A stretch of 64,000 nt of DNA from Chondrilla cf. caribensis (taxonomy: Eukaryota > Porifera > Demospongiae > Chondrillida > Chondrillidae): the NCBI GenBank assembly GCA_964020155.1, contig OZ026558.1:3282074-3346073 (forward strand). Direction: 5' to 3'. Made by a program: the position numbers and the translations under genes. The notes under the pieces are model-generated. The model saw only the letters and a list, made by a program, of their open reading frames with translations. It was not told where the DNA came from and ran no database searches. Below, one piece after another: positions 23,315-35,386 of this stretch; position 1 is the first letter of the stretch; each line of letters starts with the position of its first letter.

Positions 23315-23863
23315 ATGTTCACCCTATCCCTGTCTGTGGTGCTCTCCATTGCCGTCAATGTCTTTACTCTGGGAGAGAGAGTACAGGAACACAGCAAGTG
23401 TCTGTCTACCTTGAAAGACATCCAAGAGGCCTATTTCAAGGGAGACTACTATCCTACTGATGTGGAGAATTCTGTATTTGATCTTGATATAATCCATAGA
23501 TATCAGAGGGGAGTAGCTATAGCTAGCGGATTTTACCGTCTAACTTACAAATCTCAAGATGGCAATATCTAGCTCTAATACTAACTCGGATGACTTCAAG
23601 CAGTGCTGTTACCCTGACAAAGACAACAATAGTTGTGTCATGATTGTAATTCTCAACTCTCCAGTGTTCACCATACTTCATCCACTATTCCTACATTACT
23701 TCTTACTTCCAAAAATCTTTCCATTGTATTACAAGGAGGTGTACCTGTTGCTAGCCCAAAGTATAGTGAAAGTTCTTTTGCTGTGATGTCATGGAACTTG
23801 CCTCCGGTTTGTGACAATGCCTCAAGTAATATTAAACGCTCTCTTGTGTACTTTACTGAACTC
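23315..23863 (+). pseudogene. Lone receptor exon A with +4 insertion (early stop at codon 86)
   Basis: Matches exon A of the intact receptors, with the same signal peptide, but TAG follows ...KSQDGNI at 23570-23572. Relative to intact copies 4 nt are inserted there, and about 4 nt are lost near 23715, which restores the frame. The splice donor CAG|GTACTT is altered (CTC|GTACGT). No exon B follows before the next gene. The TATA box is TATGGA. Could encode an 85-residue secreted fragment, but the shared defects favour a dead lineage. Copies with the same insertion: 32146 and 54004. Confidence 0.85.
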
Positions 23864-23949
23864 GTACGTATGTTCATACTGTGTTTGTATACATGATATT
23901 GTGTGTTTAGTGCACTTTACACCTATTGTGGTGTGTGCATGTATGCTCT

Positions 23950-24660
23950 CCCACGATGAGCAGACAAATATTCAAAATTTATTGCTGTTCACCACAGCCT
24001 CCCCACACATGTGGCACATCATAGCATGAATACTTTACACATACACCCTCCTTTGCATGTACACCCTCCTGGAGGTGCTACAGACCTGTTGGTAACCAAT
24101 AATATTATATTTTGTCCTCATTTACCGTGATCCAGTGTCCATCTGTTATAGCTATCCATATTTATAATATTTTATAGTTATCACACTTTTCTATGTATGT
24201 ATGGGTACTATTGGTCACCACAGGCTACCATGTCCATGTCACATAGCGAATTAAAACAATATTAATACTGATCCATGTACACCCTCCTGGAGATGTTGAG
24301 GACCGGGTGGTGGCCAACAAGGTATTCTAATGCTGACCACTACAACCACTCCAGTGTATGTGATATGTATAATAATACATGTACAATTGTATTCACACTA
24401 TAATATGTATATATGCATTTGAGTGTATGCATGAATGTACACAATAGTTATTCCTACATTTCCTATTGTAGATGTTGAAATTGGCATTGGAATCATACCA
24501 TTGCATGCATTTTGTCCTCTTGCAGACTGTTGAGGGAACTCACTCATAAGTTTACATTTTGTGCAGCCGTTTCAATGTACTTTTTGTGAATATTATATCA
24601 TTATTTTAAATTTGATATTTTTCATCCCAACTGATGTGTGAATATATTAATGTTTTGTGT
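23950..24660. repeat. Dispersed module M
   Basis: Same order of blocks as 17480-18190 but only the right arm of the hairpin (GTGGCACATCATAGC). No gene. Confidence 0.6.
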
Positions 24661-24664
24661 ATTA

Positions 24665-25251
24665 CAGTGAAACCCCTCTAAACCGAACACCCCTGGGACA
24701 AATAAAAATTTAATGTTCACTTTAGAGGGGTTTTCAGATTAGTGAAGTTCCACATATTTCTCAGATAGCAAACATTGCATTATTAAAATTGTTGTGATAC
24801 ATCAACACACAATGGCTAGAAGTAGAATAGTATCGCCATTACAAACATGTTAGAAGAAAGGAACGAAACTTATGTAAAATTCAACTCAAAAAAAACAGTG
24901 GATTTTCCAACCCCCGAACTTTTCACTTAATGTCTTTAGAGTTGGCTTAATTTTATAAACATGGGACCATTCTACCCTTCTTCGTTTTGGAGCTGGTTCT
25001 GACATGAACAATAACACTAACGTTCACACTTCGACAGCTGCAGATTGGACATTCGGTTTACAAAGATTGATTTATATACTAAGTTGGGTTTTGGGACCCA
25101 AACTTCTGTTTGGTTTTCGGAATACAGAGTTTCCGGTTTAGAAAGGTTATTTTGTAACACATGTAATAGGTAATAACTCGGGACTTGAAAAAATATTTGA
25201 TTTACAGAGAATTCCGGATTACTGCGGGTTCGATTTAAAGGGGTTTTACTG
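24665..25251. mobile_element. pogo/Tigger-like MITE, best-preserved copy
   Basis: Ends CAGTGAAACCCCTCTAAACC and GGTTCGATTTAAAGGGGTTTTACTG in inverse orientation, flanked by TA on both sides. 587 bp, no transposase frame. The twin in the duplicated block lies at 55382-55967. Confidence 0.8.
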
Positions 25252-25521
25252 TATATAACAGTATATCCTTATTTAATTTTTCTCATATTTTGAAACTGAT
25301 ATTTAAACCATTGCACTGTTTGGTGAAAGATGTACTTTTTCCTACTTTGCCTAATTTGCAAGGTTTTTAGGTTCCCCTGATCATCACGAGTAATTTGAAG
25401 GTTTATTACATTCAGGTACATATGTATGTACTAATATTGAAACTCTACTGTTAATATGATATAAATTATTATGATTACATAGGCATAATTATTATAATGC
25501 ATGATATTATAGTGAGTACTG

Positions 25522-25554
25522 TATAAGCAGCTATATATGACAGTGTGTGTCACT
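25522..25554 (+). promoter_or_regulatory. Core promoter of receptor copy 25617-27927
   Basis: TATAAG at 25522 and TCACT at 25550, 30 bp from the TATA start to the initiator A. Confidence 0.6.
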
Positions 25555-25616
25555 GAATCTTAGTTTGAATCACTAACATATTTGTCGGTATACTGGTGTG
25601 GTGTTACTGGAACAAT

Positions 25617-27927
25617 ATGTTCACCCTATCCCTGTCTGTGGTGCTCTCCATTGCTGTCAACGTCTTCACTTTGAGAGAGAGAGTTCAGGAACACAGCAAG
25701 TGTCTGTCTACCTTGAAAGACATCCAAGAGGCCTATCTCAGGGGAGACTACTATCCTACTGATGTGGAGAATTCTGTATTTGATCTTGATATAATCCATA
25801 GATATCAGAATGGAGTAGCTATAACTAGCGGATTTTACCGTTTAACTTACAAATCTCAAGATGGGAATATCTCTCATACTAACTTGGATGACTTCAGGAA
25901 GTGCTGTTACCCTGACAGAGACAACAGTAGCTGTGTCATGATTGTAATTTTCAACTCTCCAGTGTTCACCATTCTTCATCCACTACTCCTACACTACTTC
26001 TCAATTGCAAGAAATCTTCTTTCCATTGTGTTACACGGAGATGCACCTGGTTCTGGCACACGTGGAAGTTCATTTGGTGTAACATGTTGGAACTTGCCTC
26101 CAGTTTGTGACAATGCCTCAAGTAATGTTGAACACTCCCTTGTGTACTTTACTGAACAGGTACTTATGTTCATACTGGGTTTGTATACATGACATTGTGT
26201 GCAATGTTTACTGAACTTTACACCTACTGTTGTGTGTATGTATGTATGTCTGTGTATATTTATGTGTTACATATTTTTTGTGTTGTACATGTGTGCATGT
26301 ACATATGTACTGTTGTGAGTTTGTATAATGCAGTAGAAACTCCTTAAGGCAGACTATAAGGGACTCACAAAGTCAGTTCTTGTTATTTGATCTTCTTATC
26401 AGTGTTTGCTTACTATGTGTACAACAAATCAAATAGCTAATGCTCAAAAATTGGTTTGATTTGATTTCATTTGATTTGAAATCTTATTTAATGTGGGGAA
26501 GCCTTTAGCCTTGAAGGCTACTTTTCAAGGCATCCACAAATACACGAATCAATACAACAACTAAACACATACAAACAGAGATTGCAGACAATGTCTAATA
26601 CATAGTTTGGTGGCCTTGGTCTTTGCATCTTCCCTTCCCATGTGTTGGTAGGGGGGTGCAAAGAAAAAAACTCATAAATCATCAGCAGTGTCAGGAATGG
26701 AACCAGGGGCCCTTCATTTGGTATAGCGTCATCCTCCTCATCAGCCACCAGCACCCCCCCCCCGAACATTGGTTTTTGTTAAGCAAAAATTTGTCTCAAG
26801 GGTACTTGTCTTAATGAGGTTCCACTGTATGACATTGTACAATCATTATTATTGTAGCATTATTATATAAACAGGATTACTGTGACATGCGTAGCAATCA
26901 GTTTAAATGTTATCACTTTTCAATTCAGTTAATTAACATATTATTTTCTGCAGTTTGAAGAACTGGCTAAGTCGAGTCATTCTGTAAGCTCCATGACCGG
27001 CTATCACAGATTTGTTTCTGGAATTTGGAAGGATCAAGGATTTTGCAATGATTGGTTCAGGAATTGTTGGAAAAAGTACATAATGATATTACTTCCTGCT
27101 GCCATTTTATTCACGATTGGGCCCCTCACTCTTCTGCTACTCAACAAACACAAATCATACTTAAAAGCTGTCACAAAACACTCCAGATTTGCTAACCACT
27201 TCCTGTATTCTGTAATGATGACCAGTGTGCTAGGAGCTCTATGCATGTACACCAGTCTGGTCTTGGGTGTTCATGGCTTCTCAAAAATTCTCTTTTCTGA
27301 CAAACATTACAATCCTGAACTCTTTCAGAGTGATGTTGTAGTTGGTGTGAGTTCTGTTTCCATGCTTGCTGTTGCCATAGTAACACAGTTTCCCTTTGTT
27401 TTCTACTACTTCTGGAAGCATTTCTCTTCCAACACAACCAAACCATTGATCAGAGTGGTGACATGTGTTGGTTGGTGTTGGGTTGTTGTGTTTGTGAAAA
27501 TCTTGTCTTTCTACACCATCCACCTTTTGATTTTATTGATGGTCAATCCAGTGATTTCTGTCATTGAAACTTGCCTGACACTTTCCTTCCTCCTAACTGT
27601 CATGATGATCCTCTTGTCCATCTTCACTTGTTGTCAACCTCCTTATTGTTCTATCGCAAAATGCAGTAAGCTCTTACTTGGATTTTCATTTGGAGTCTCA
27701 CTGCAGATATGTCGTTGTATTTACTTACAGAACTGTATAGTAGTTTGGAGGCTCCCAACACTCATGGGGTGAATGTGGTCGGTGCCATCTTTTCGCTTGC
27801 TTCTTCAACCATTCTCTCCACATTCGTTTACTTCATGAAGATGTACGTCCAGCAGACGATCAGAGGAGAAATTAATTTACCTGAGCTTCAGCAACTGGTC
27901 CAGTACAGACGTATGCGTATGGATTGA
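25617..27927 (+). pseudogene. 7TM receptor, near-intact, 2-nt frameshift in TM6
   Basis: Exon A 25617-26159 is open (181 codons, signal peptide MFTLSLSVVLSIAVNVFT, all ectodomain Cys). The intron 26160-26953 has an intact donor CAG|GTACTT and acceptor TGCAG. Exon B starts at 26954 with FEELAKSSHSVSS and is open through TM5 and the Cys-rich loop. Near 27678-27690 the intact copies' CTTGCAGTCATTTGG reads CTTGGATTTTCATTTGG, adding 2 nt. The frame then ends at 27772, while TM6-TM7 and the tail continue in another frame to 27927. The product would lack TM6 and TM7. Promoter and splice sites look good, so the loss is recent. Confidence 0.85.
26458..26767 (-). mobile_element. tRNA-derived SINE with 8-bp target duplication
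   Basis: The insert interrupts the intronic MITE and is flanked by ATTGGTTT at 26450-26457 and 26768-26775. On the - strand it has a box-A-like TGGCTGATGAGG (26747-26736) and a box-B-like GGTTCCATTCC (26704-26694). It ends in an A-rich AATCAAA-type tail. The paralogous introns at 20083-20560 and 50772-51252 lack it, so it is younger than the array duplications. Confidence 0.75.
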
Positions 27928-28566
27928 TGCACCACGTGTGACAGATTAGACATATAATGCCATATGCACGTGTGTATATGTGTGTATACAATTGTACATA
28001 TCTGTGTGAACATGCATAGTTACAACATGCAGTACACAGATATGTACATTTATTTCAGCATTATTTCTAAGAATTTACATAATAATAATAGTTATTTCTA
28101 TTATTGGTATAGTGAGTACATGCTGGAATGACTCTCATTATCATATATTATTTTGTATTACAGTATTATTAGCATTCCTAGTTAAAATAACAACTGTCTC
28201 AGTATAACCAATAATAATAATTATATGTACAAATCACTATACATAATAACATTATAATCGTAATAATAATGATAATATTTTGTATTTATGTACCTGTATA
28301 CCAAATAATTATAAGACTTCATGTTCAATATAAGCATACTTCTTTTGAATAGGAATTTTCAATAATCTGTTACAGTTATATCAGTTCACCATAAATACGA
28401 ATGCATCTATTATTATGTATATTATTGAAATTAATCTAAAATATAATATTTATATACATTATATTATTAATAGAAATTTGAGCATATACACGAAAAGTGC
28501 AGTGATATAATAATTATAAGTAATACTATAATTATTGATTGTATAATATATTAATTCTTTTTGTTT
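27928..28566. other. 3' flank of receptor copy
   Basis: AT-rich; homologous to the flanks after 1989 and 44341. No gene. Confidence 0.45.
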
Positions 28567-29439
28567 ATGGATCCCTATATCTTGAACAAAGAGGTATATT
28601 GTCTTGTATAGCTTTGTATGATTATGTAACTTTGATTGATTTGGATGTAACTTGATAACCTAGTAGATATAGAGCTCATAGATATAGATGGCTAATTGGA
28701 GCTCATTTATACAGTTCAAATGACATAGTATGCTCATTAAAATAGATAGAAGGAAAATATGACATAATATTATACTAATGATGGGAAATTCCTCTAAGAA
28801 CATTACTCATCAAAATTGAGTGTTAAGACGTTTAACTATGATTTTCAAGCTGTTCTGTTATTGAAACATTTAAAGTACTATTATGTGTGTGTAGGTTTAC
28901 ATACAAAATGCTGGAGTCTTGCAAAATTGCTGGCAGGCACATGATATTATTGGGATATGGGAACATGATACAGTGAATGTGACAGGGAATGGCTGGTTCC
29001 ATGCATATAGCATGTCCTGTGACTGTGCCTAGTGAGTAGTGAGGAATTGTATATAAAGTTTGGCAAGAATCAATAATCATGAGTGTTTTCAACCAGACAA
29101 GCAAAAAAACTGAGTCACTGACGTCACGTTTCCACGTTGCACTAGGAATTTACATTCACATTTTTGCTTTGTGTGCTATGGTGCTATGCTGTGTGTTTCA
29201 AAGGGAAATGAGCCAACCTTTGGACCTGAGCCATGATCCAAAATTCTAAATTCAAAATGGCAATTTGGATCTAACCTTTACTGCCTAGCTATTTCAATTT
29301 AGTTTCTAATTTAAATTCAATAAGGCAGTTTGATTCTGAGCTACCCCAGACTGCTGTCCACACAGATTAATTCAAAATGGCAGTTTTGATCTAATCCAAG
29401 GCTTCAGGTGAAGCCATTGACCACAACAACAGTTGAACT
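28567..29439. repeat. Segmental repeat paired with 2489-3340
   Basis: Same motif order as the block downstream of the first receptor pseudogene, with modest divergence. Confidence 0.75.
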
Positions 29440-29779
29440 GTTTTCTGTTAACATTCATTAACACCCCAAATCCAACCAAAGATAATAGCCCTATTATGTT
29501 CTTCCTCAAACGACCACTGTGAACACAGTTTGACCTATACTGTACCCAAGAGTTGAACACCAATACCAATACAAACCACACAGATTGCCTCCCAAGCAGC
29601 CGAACAAGGCACCTTTACCACTGGGGAGTGACTTATAGTACGAGAATTACAAGTCAAAGATCATTGAGACCAGCATCAGTACAGGAACCTACAGGACCCA
29701 CATCCTATCAAATTCAACTGGAATCAGGAGAAATCTGGAGATGCCATGTGGATTATGTACAGGAATTAGGAACTCCATG
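29440..29779 (+). mobile_element. Ty3/Gypsy integrase relic, second copy
   Basis: Reads INTPNPTKDNSP at the start (with a stop and frame change after it) and ends GPTSYQIQLESGEIWRCHVDYVQE, closer to the family consensus than the copy at 3355-3675. Dead fragment. Confidence 0.75.
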
Positions 29780-30129
29780 AAGTCAATGAAGCCATTCAAC
29801 CCATGACAATATTAGGATGGTAGGGGCCGAATGACATTGTTACATGCTTTTCTTTCCATGAAGCCTCAAATGAATTGTGTGAAGCAATCACTCTCCTGTG
29901 CAAGAGACTATACTATGTACTGATTATATGTTGATTCTGCTGGGCTTGAGACCCTCATCGCAAATATTTCATACCTAAGGTATTGGCTGTGTGATATTGT
30001 AAATACACTATATGTACTAACTGATCATGACATATTGTATATTGTGGTTTTCAATAATTAATATTCTTCATTCATAGTAGATGCAATTGCAAACCATATT
30101 TTGACACACTAAAGAGGAACTAGCAGCAA

Positions 30130-30770
30130 AGTTTTCTATCTACCCATTTTATGTCATACATTTCTATATCAGGTTTGAACCCCTTTGATACGGCAACCCC
30201 GGTACCATATGATCACAGTTTTGAGTGATCCAACGACCCCAATGAAAGTCATACCTTTCAAGTCTTTTTTTCTCTTTCAGTTCTTATTTCGTTTGTGATA
30301 ATGCTTGCTTTTCTCTGGACATGCAGTCAAAGTGCAGTTGCTAGTGGTAATCAAAATCACTGTGACCAAGTAAATTACTGAGTCTTGGTAAAAGAAAACA
30401 ACTGAACCGAACTGATTCTATCATGGTGACGACTTCATAATAATAACGAGCCAATCCAGTGGAGGTGCATGGAATATAGTCTTCAAATTATCTCAAATGG
30501 TATGGTTAGCTAGACCTGTGGCTATCCTGTCTCCGGTGGCGGGGTCACTCACAGCCATTTCAACATTCTGTCGGCCTATAGCCAAATTGTAGATTTAGTT
30601 ATCATTACTTACAGCATGTTTATTCGTTTATTCACTAAAACATTATCTCCCAAATAAACTATCAATATCTGAGGTTACAGCCTTGCCTTACTCTGCAGCC
30701 TTTGAAAATGATTCAAGTAAACCTTGGGAAGTCAATACTGTAATTAATAATAACACATTAATCTCAAGAC
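30130..30770. repeat. Dispersed repeat block, third copy
   Basis: Same order as 16340-16920; retains only the very end of the LINE RT relic near 30685. No gene. Confidence 0.6.
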
Positions 30771-30829
30771 AATGCTCTCCCATAGTGACCAGCCATTAGA
30801 ATTTTATTGTTGGTCACCACAGCCTAGCC

Positions 30830-31640
30830 ACTTTACATGTGGGACATCAGAGCATGAATTGTTTGCATGTACACACACCCTCCTAGTGGCACTACAGACC
30901 TGTTGGTTACCAACAATATTATGTATTTTGCCCTCATTTAACATGACCCAGTGTCCATCTGATACATATTATATAACTACCCATATTTATATATTTATCA
31001 TACTTTTGTATGTATGGGTATACTATTATGTTGGGGACCAGACAGGTAATTTGGCATTTCATACTGGTTACCACAGACTGCCATATCACATAGCACAAAA
31101 TTGATTTTGATGCATGCACACCTTCCTGGATGTGCTAAGCGGTGACCAGTGTGCAAGAAAATTAGAAATTATTTTAATTGCCTCTGATCACCACGTCCTC
31201 TCCAGTATTCATGTGATGATCATAGCACAACTACTGATTCATGTACACCCTGCTAGAGGTGCTAAGGACCTGGTAGCAACCAATACGTTATTCCAATGCT
31301 GACCACTACAATCTCTCCAGTATGTATGGTATGTATAATAATATATACATATATATGCAATTGTATGCACACTGTATGTGTATGTATATACCAGTATATG
31401 TATTTGTGTGTATGCATGAATGTACACACGACAGTTATTCCTACATTTCCTTTTGTAAATGTGGAAATTGACATTGGAATCATACTATTGCATGCATTTT
31501 GTCCTCTTGTAGACTGTTAGGGAAATTCACTTATGGGATACCCTTTGCATGTACATGTTTGGGAACGTTATTATAAATTTGATTTATTTCATTCCAACTC
31601 AGTGATGTGTGCATATTATGCTTTTGTGTACTACATAACA
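30830..31640. repeat. Dispersed module M with partial hairpin
   Basis: GTGGGACATCAGAGCATGAATTG retains the right hairpin arm; the blocks GTTGGGGACCAGA and the exon-like ATGTGGAAATTGACATTGG follow. Two sub-copies of the ACCACGTC..TCTCCAGTA segment are present. Confidence 0.55.
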
Positions 31641-32145
31641 GCACCCTCATGTTATTTTTTCATATTTTGATATTAAAACTGATATTTTAAAACCACTGCA
31701 CTGTTTGGTGAAAGATGTACTTTTTCCTAGCTGCTTTGCCTAATTCATGCATTGTGTTCAGGCTACCCTGATGAGTATACAGAATACAGAATATGAAAAT
31801 ACATTTTGAAAGATTATTACATTCAGAAAGATTACATTCAGGTACCATGTACGTATGTACTAATATGTGCCACACCAATGAACAAATGAAACAGTACTGT
31901 CAGCATCATGTCAGTATCAGGATTATAAAGATATAACAATAACGTATGTACTATAATATTTACCGCCCTATATACCTATGAAACTCTACTGTTAAAATAA
32001 TATATAAAAAATATTTTGATTATAACATAGGCATAACATTATTATAATATAGTGAGTACTGTATGGACAGCTATAAATGACAGTGTGACCACTGAATATC
32101 ACTACATACTTTGTCGGTATACTGGTGTGGTGTTACTAGAACAAT

Positions 32146-32694
32146 ATGTTCACCCTATCCCTGCCTGTGATGCTCTCCATTGTTGTCAACGTCTTCACTT
32201 TGGGAGAGAGAGTAGAGGAACACAACAAGTGTCTGTCCACCTTGAAAGACATCCAAGAGGCCTATCTCAGGGGAGACTACTATCCAACTGATGTGGAGAA
32301 TTTTGTAATTGATCTTGATATAATCCATAGATATCAGAGGGGAGTGGCTATAACTATCGGATTTTACCGTCTAACTTACAAATCTCAAGGTGGCAATATC
32401 TAACTCTCATACTAATTTGGATGACTTCAAGAAGTGCTGTTACCCTGACAAAGACAACAATAGTTGTATCATGATTGTAATTGTCAACATTCCAGTGTTC
32501 ACCATTCTTTATCCACAATTCCTACATTACTTCTTACTTCCAAAAATCTTTCCATTGTGTTACAAGGAGGTGTACCTGTTGCTAGCCCAAAGTCTAGTGA
32601 AAGGTCTATTGCTGTGACGTGATGGAACTTGTCTCCGGTTTGTGACAATGCCTCAAGTATTATTAAACACTCCCTTGTGTACTTTACTGAACTG
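32146..32694 (+). pseudogene. Lone receptor exon A, same +4 insertion, donor destroyed
   Basis: Exon A homology starts at the usual ATG. TAA at 32401-32403 follows ...SQGGNI, at the same 4-nt insertion as the copy at 23315. The donor reads CTGATACGT, so the GT is lost. The TATA box is TATGGA. It is more diverged (LPVMLSIVV, VEEHNK) than the copies at 23315 and 54004. Confidence 0.85.
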
Positions 32695-32974
32695 ATACGT
32701 ATGTTCATACTGTGTTTGTATACATGATATTGTGTGTTTCGTGAACTTTACACCTATTGTGGTGTGTGCATGTATGCACCCCCACGATGAGCAGACAAAT
32801 ATTCAAATTTTATTGCTGTTCACCACAGCCTCCCCACTGCACACGTGGCACATCATAGCACAAATATTTTACATGGAGGTGCTACAGACCTGTTGGTAAC
32901 CAACAATGTTATATTTTGTCCCCATTTACCGTGACCCATTGTCCATATGTTATAGCTATCCATATTTATAATAT

Positions 32975-33128
32975 TATAACACTAACGTTCACACTTCGAC
33001 AGCTGCAGATTGCACATTCAGTTTACAAAGGTTGATTTATATACTAAATTGTGTTTTGGGACCCAAACTTCCGTTTGGTTTTCGGAATGCAGGGCTTCCA
33101 GTTTAGAAAGGTTATTTTGTAACACATG
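32975..33128. mobile_element. Truncated pogo/Tigger-like MITE piece
   Basis: Contains the internal landmarks TTCACACTTCGACAGCTGCA and GGGACCCAAACTTCCGTTTG of the MITE at 24665-25251. It ends abruptly at AACACATGTAA, where receptor exon-B sequence begins. Confidence 0.7.
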
Positions 33129-33131
33129 TAA

Positions 33132-33276
33132 TGCCATCTTTTCACTTGCTTCTTCAACCATTCTCTCCACATTTGTTTACTTCGTCAAGATGTATGTCCA
33201 ACAGAAGATAAGAGGAGAGATGAATTTACCTGAGCTGCAGCTGCTGATCCAGCAAAGACGTATACGTATGGATTGA
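33132..33276 (+). pseudogene. Receptor exon B, 3' end only (TM7 and tail)
   Basis: Encodes AIFSLASSTILSTFVYF..., then QKIRGEMNLPELQ and RRIRMD before the stop, matching the last 48 residues of the intact copies. Joined directly to a MITE fragment at 33131, with no acceptor. A deletion junction. Confidence 0.85.
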
Positions 33277-33513
33277 TGTACCACATGTGACAGATTAGAC
33301 ATATAATAATTATTGCCGTATGTACGTGGGTATGTGTGTGTATGTGTTTCTACTTAGGTATAATATGTATATGCATATCTGTGTGAACATGCATAGTACT
33401 GTTACAACCTGCACACCTTATTACTTTCAAGTATCTACATTATTATAATAATAATAGTTATATATACCTTTTATATCACAAATTCAAAGTAATTCACTAG
33501 CCAAATAATTTTT

Positions 33514-33560
33514 ACACCAAACGTTTCGACAGCTGACTGCTGTCTTCTTCAGTGGTGGTC
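33514..33560 (-). other. Hairpin flanked by CTGAAGA and GAAAC (hammerhead-like core)
   Basis: On the - strand CTGAAGA is followed by A, a perfect 6-bp stem GACAGC/GCTGTC with a 5-nt loop, then GAAAC. CUGANGA-stem-GAAAC is the conserved core order of hammerhead ribozymes, but one extra A sits before the stem and no standard helix III with a UH cleavage site was found. Outer ACCACCA and TGGTGT could also pair. Possibly a retroelement terminal motif. Confidence 0.35.
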
Positions 33561-34083
33561 TTCATACCAGTGGATAGGTTTACATACAACTTTGGACTAC
33601 GTATGTGTGTAGCTACATCGAGAGTAGTTTTGTTTATTAGCAAGGGAGAGTGTAGTATCTGTGGTATTCTCTGTAGTACTTATTGTAATTATGCTATTAG
33701 TGTGGCTTAGAATGATGTCACCACCACTGTCTCTATATCAATTATCCTCAGTTACTGTTGTCACTTATTCACTGGCATTGACAGTATAAAATTGATTGTT
33801 AGCATCATGCAGTAGGTTATGTGTGAGCATGCTTAGCATTCATACAAAATAATAATGGAATATCAAAAACCATTATAGTAATTTTGACACAACAAAGGAA
33901 GTTTTTGCCACCCATGTTATTGCTCAAATTCATAATAATATTATTATAGCTTTGAATATCATTAATTTGAACATTTTCTTACAAATACGAAACAATACTG
34001 TCTGACTATAATGTTACATACTGTGGATATCATGGCAAATTCAAACACAATAATAGTCTGGAATAGGTGGCATGTATTAATTG

Positions 34084-35322
34084 TCACATCACCCAAATCT
34101 CCAACTGATCAATAAGTACATCTTCATTGGATATCCTCTCGTCTCCACACAATTGCACATTGATGTCACAAGAGGATGGAGGTACTTGACGATGGAACCA
34201 ACCGTAGCGGTCACAACAGCTGTTACCCTCAACACAATTGCGACCATCCCATAACGGATCCTCCCACACTACTCTGTTGGAGTACCTGGCTCCAGGGAAT
34301 CCACTCTAACAGTAGTAATTGTCACCAACAAATTGTGGAGGATTTGCTCGCCGCATATTAGTAGGTACTGCACAGGGACACCGATATCTAGTATGTCGAT
34401 GTTGTTCACTTGCACCTACAGCATAGGTCCAGAGGTGCCTCAGAGGCTGTACTTGAGTTATTGAGACACCATCGACATAATGACCAGCTATGGACAGAGG
34501 TGATTTTGTTACAGTTACTGCAAATGCATCCATGCTCAGGTACTGGTACCCTCTTACTCTCCCACACACGTTATTGTATTTATCATCAATTTCAAAGGTC
34601 AGTTGTGAACATCCCGGATCAGCAGTCCTTCCACATGCAGTCTGTCCAGTTGTAGTGTTGGTCACATTACGCAAATTTGATGGACAGGAGTCGCCCTGTG
34701 TGGTATTAAGGTGAGCAATTCTTCTCCAGTTCCCAAATATCCCGCACTTGGAGGAAATTTGTTTCAATACATTTAAAGTTGCATTTATTGTGTCCAGCTC
34801 AGCCATCACAGTCCTCAGCACGGTTTGGTCATTTAATTGCATCTCCTGTAGTAAATTCTGCACAGCTTTGGATATGGTTAAGTTTACGTCTCCAAATACG
34901 GAGTCATGCACACTGTTAGCAATGCGATTGAAATCTTCCTCATCCAAGACAGTGTCTCCTGGTTCACCCTGCTGACCTCTTGACCCAGGAGGACCAGGCT
35001 GACCAGGGGGACCTCGTGAACCATCAGGACCGGGGTGACCTCTTGGACCGATAGAGCCTTCCAAACCAGGGTGACCAATTGGACCTTGAATACCTTCCAG
35101 ACCTCGTGCACCTTTCTTTCCTTTGTGTCCCATTTCTCCTTTGAGACCTCTGGGTCCAGCTGGTCCGATGTCTCCTGTATCTCCTTTTGGTCCAGGAACA
35201 CCTCGTACAGCTACATTCAGACTGACCTCTCCTGTTGGATTCTCAATGCACTGTGTGTCATTCTGTGAGACAACATTGGTCACAAGACAGCAAATGACCA
35301 GAGGAAGCAAGATTGAGTTCAT
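34084..35322 (-). pseudogene. Short-chain collagen with Cys-rich domain, one stop near the C-terminus
   Basis: 413 codons align with the intact copy. It has a signal peptide ([20 protein letters not shown]), 28 Gly-X-Y triplets, a stalk and the Cys-rich domain. Codon 339 (34308-34306) is TAG where the other copies have GAG (NYYC-E-SGF). After it the frame stays open and conserved to LEIWVM at 34084. A D-to-C change gives SSCDINV. The truncated product would retain the collagen and stalk but lose the last 74 residues, including the WDG/CCD motifs. One substitution from intact, so young. Confidence 0.85.
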
Positions 35323-35386
35323 GTTACTAACTGAAATGTAGCTAGCTGTTCTATCCTGTTGGCTCCTTAAATACAGTGACTTATTA

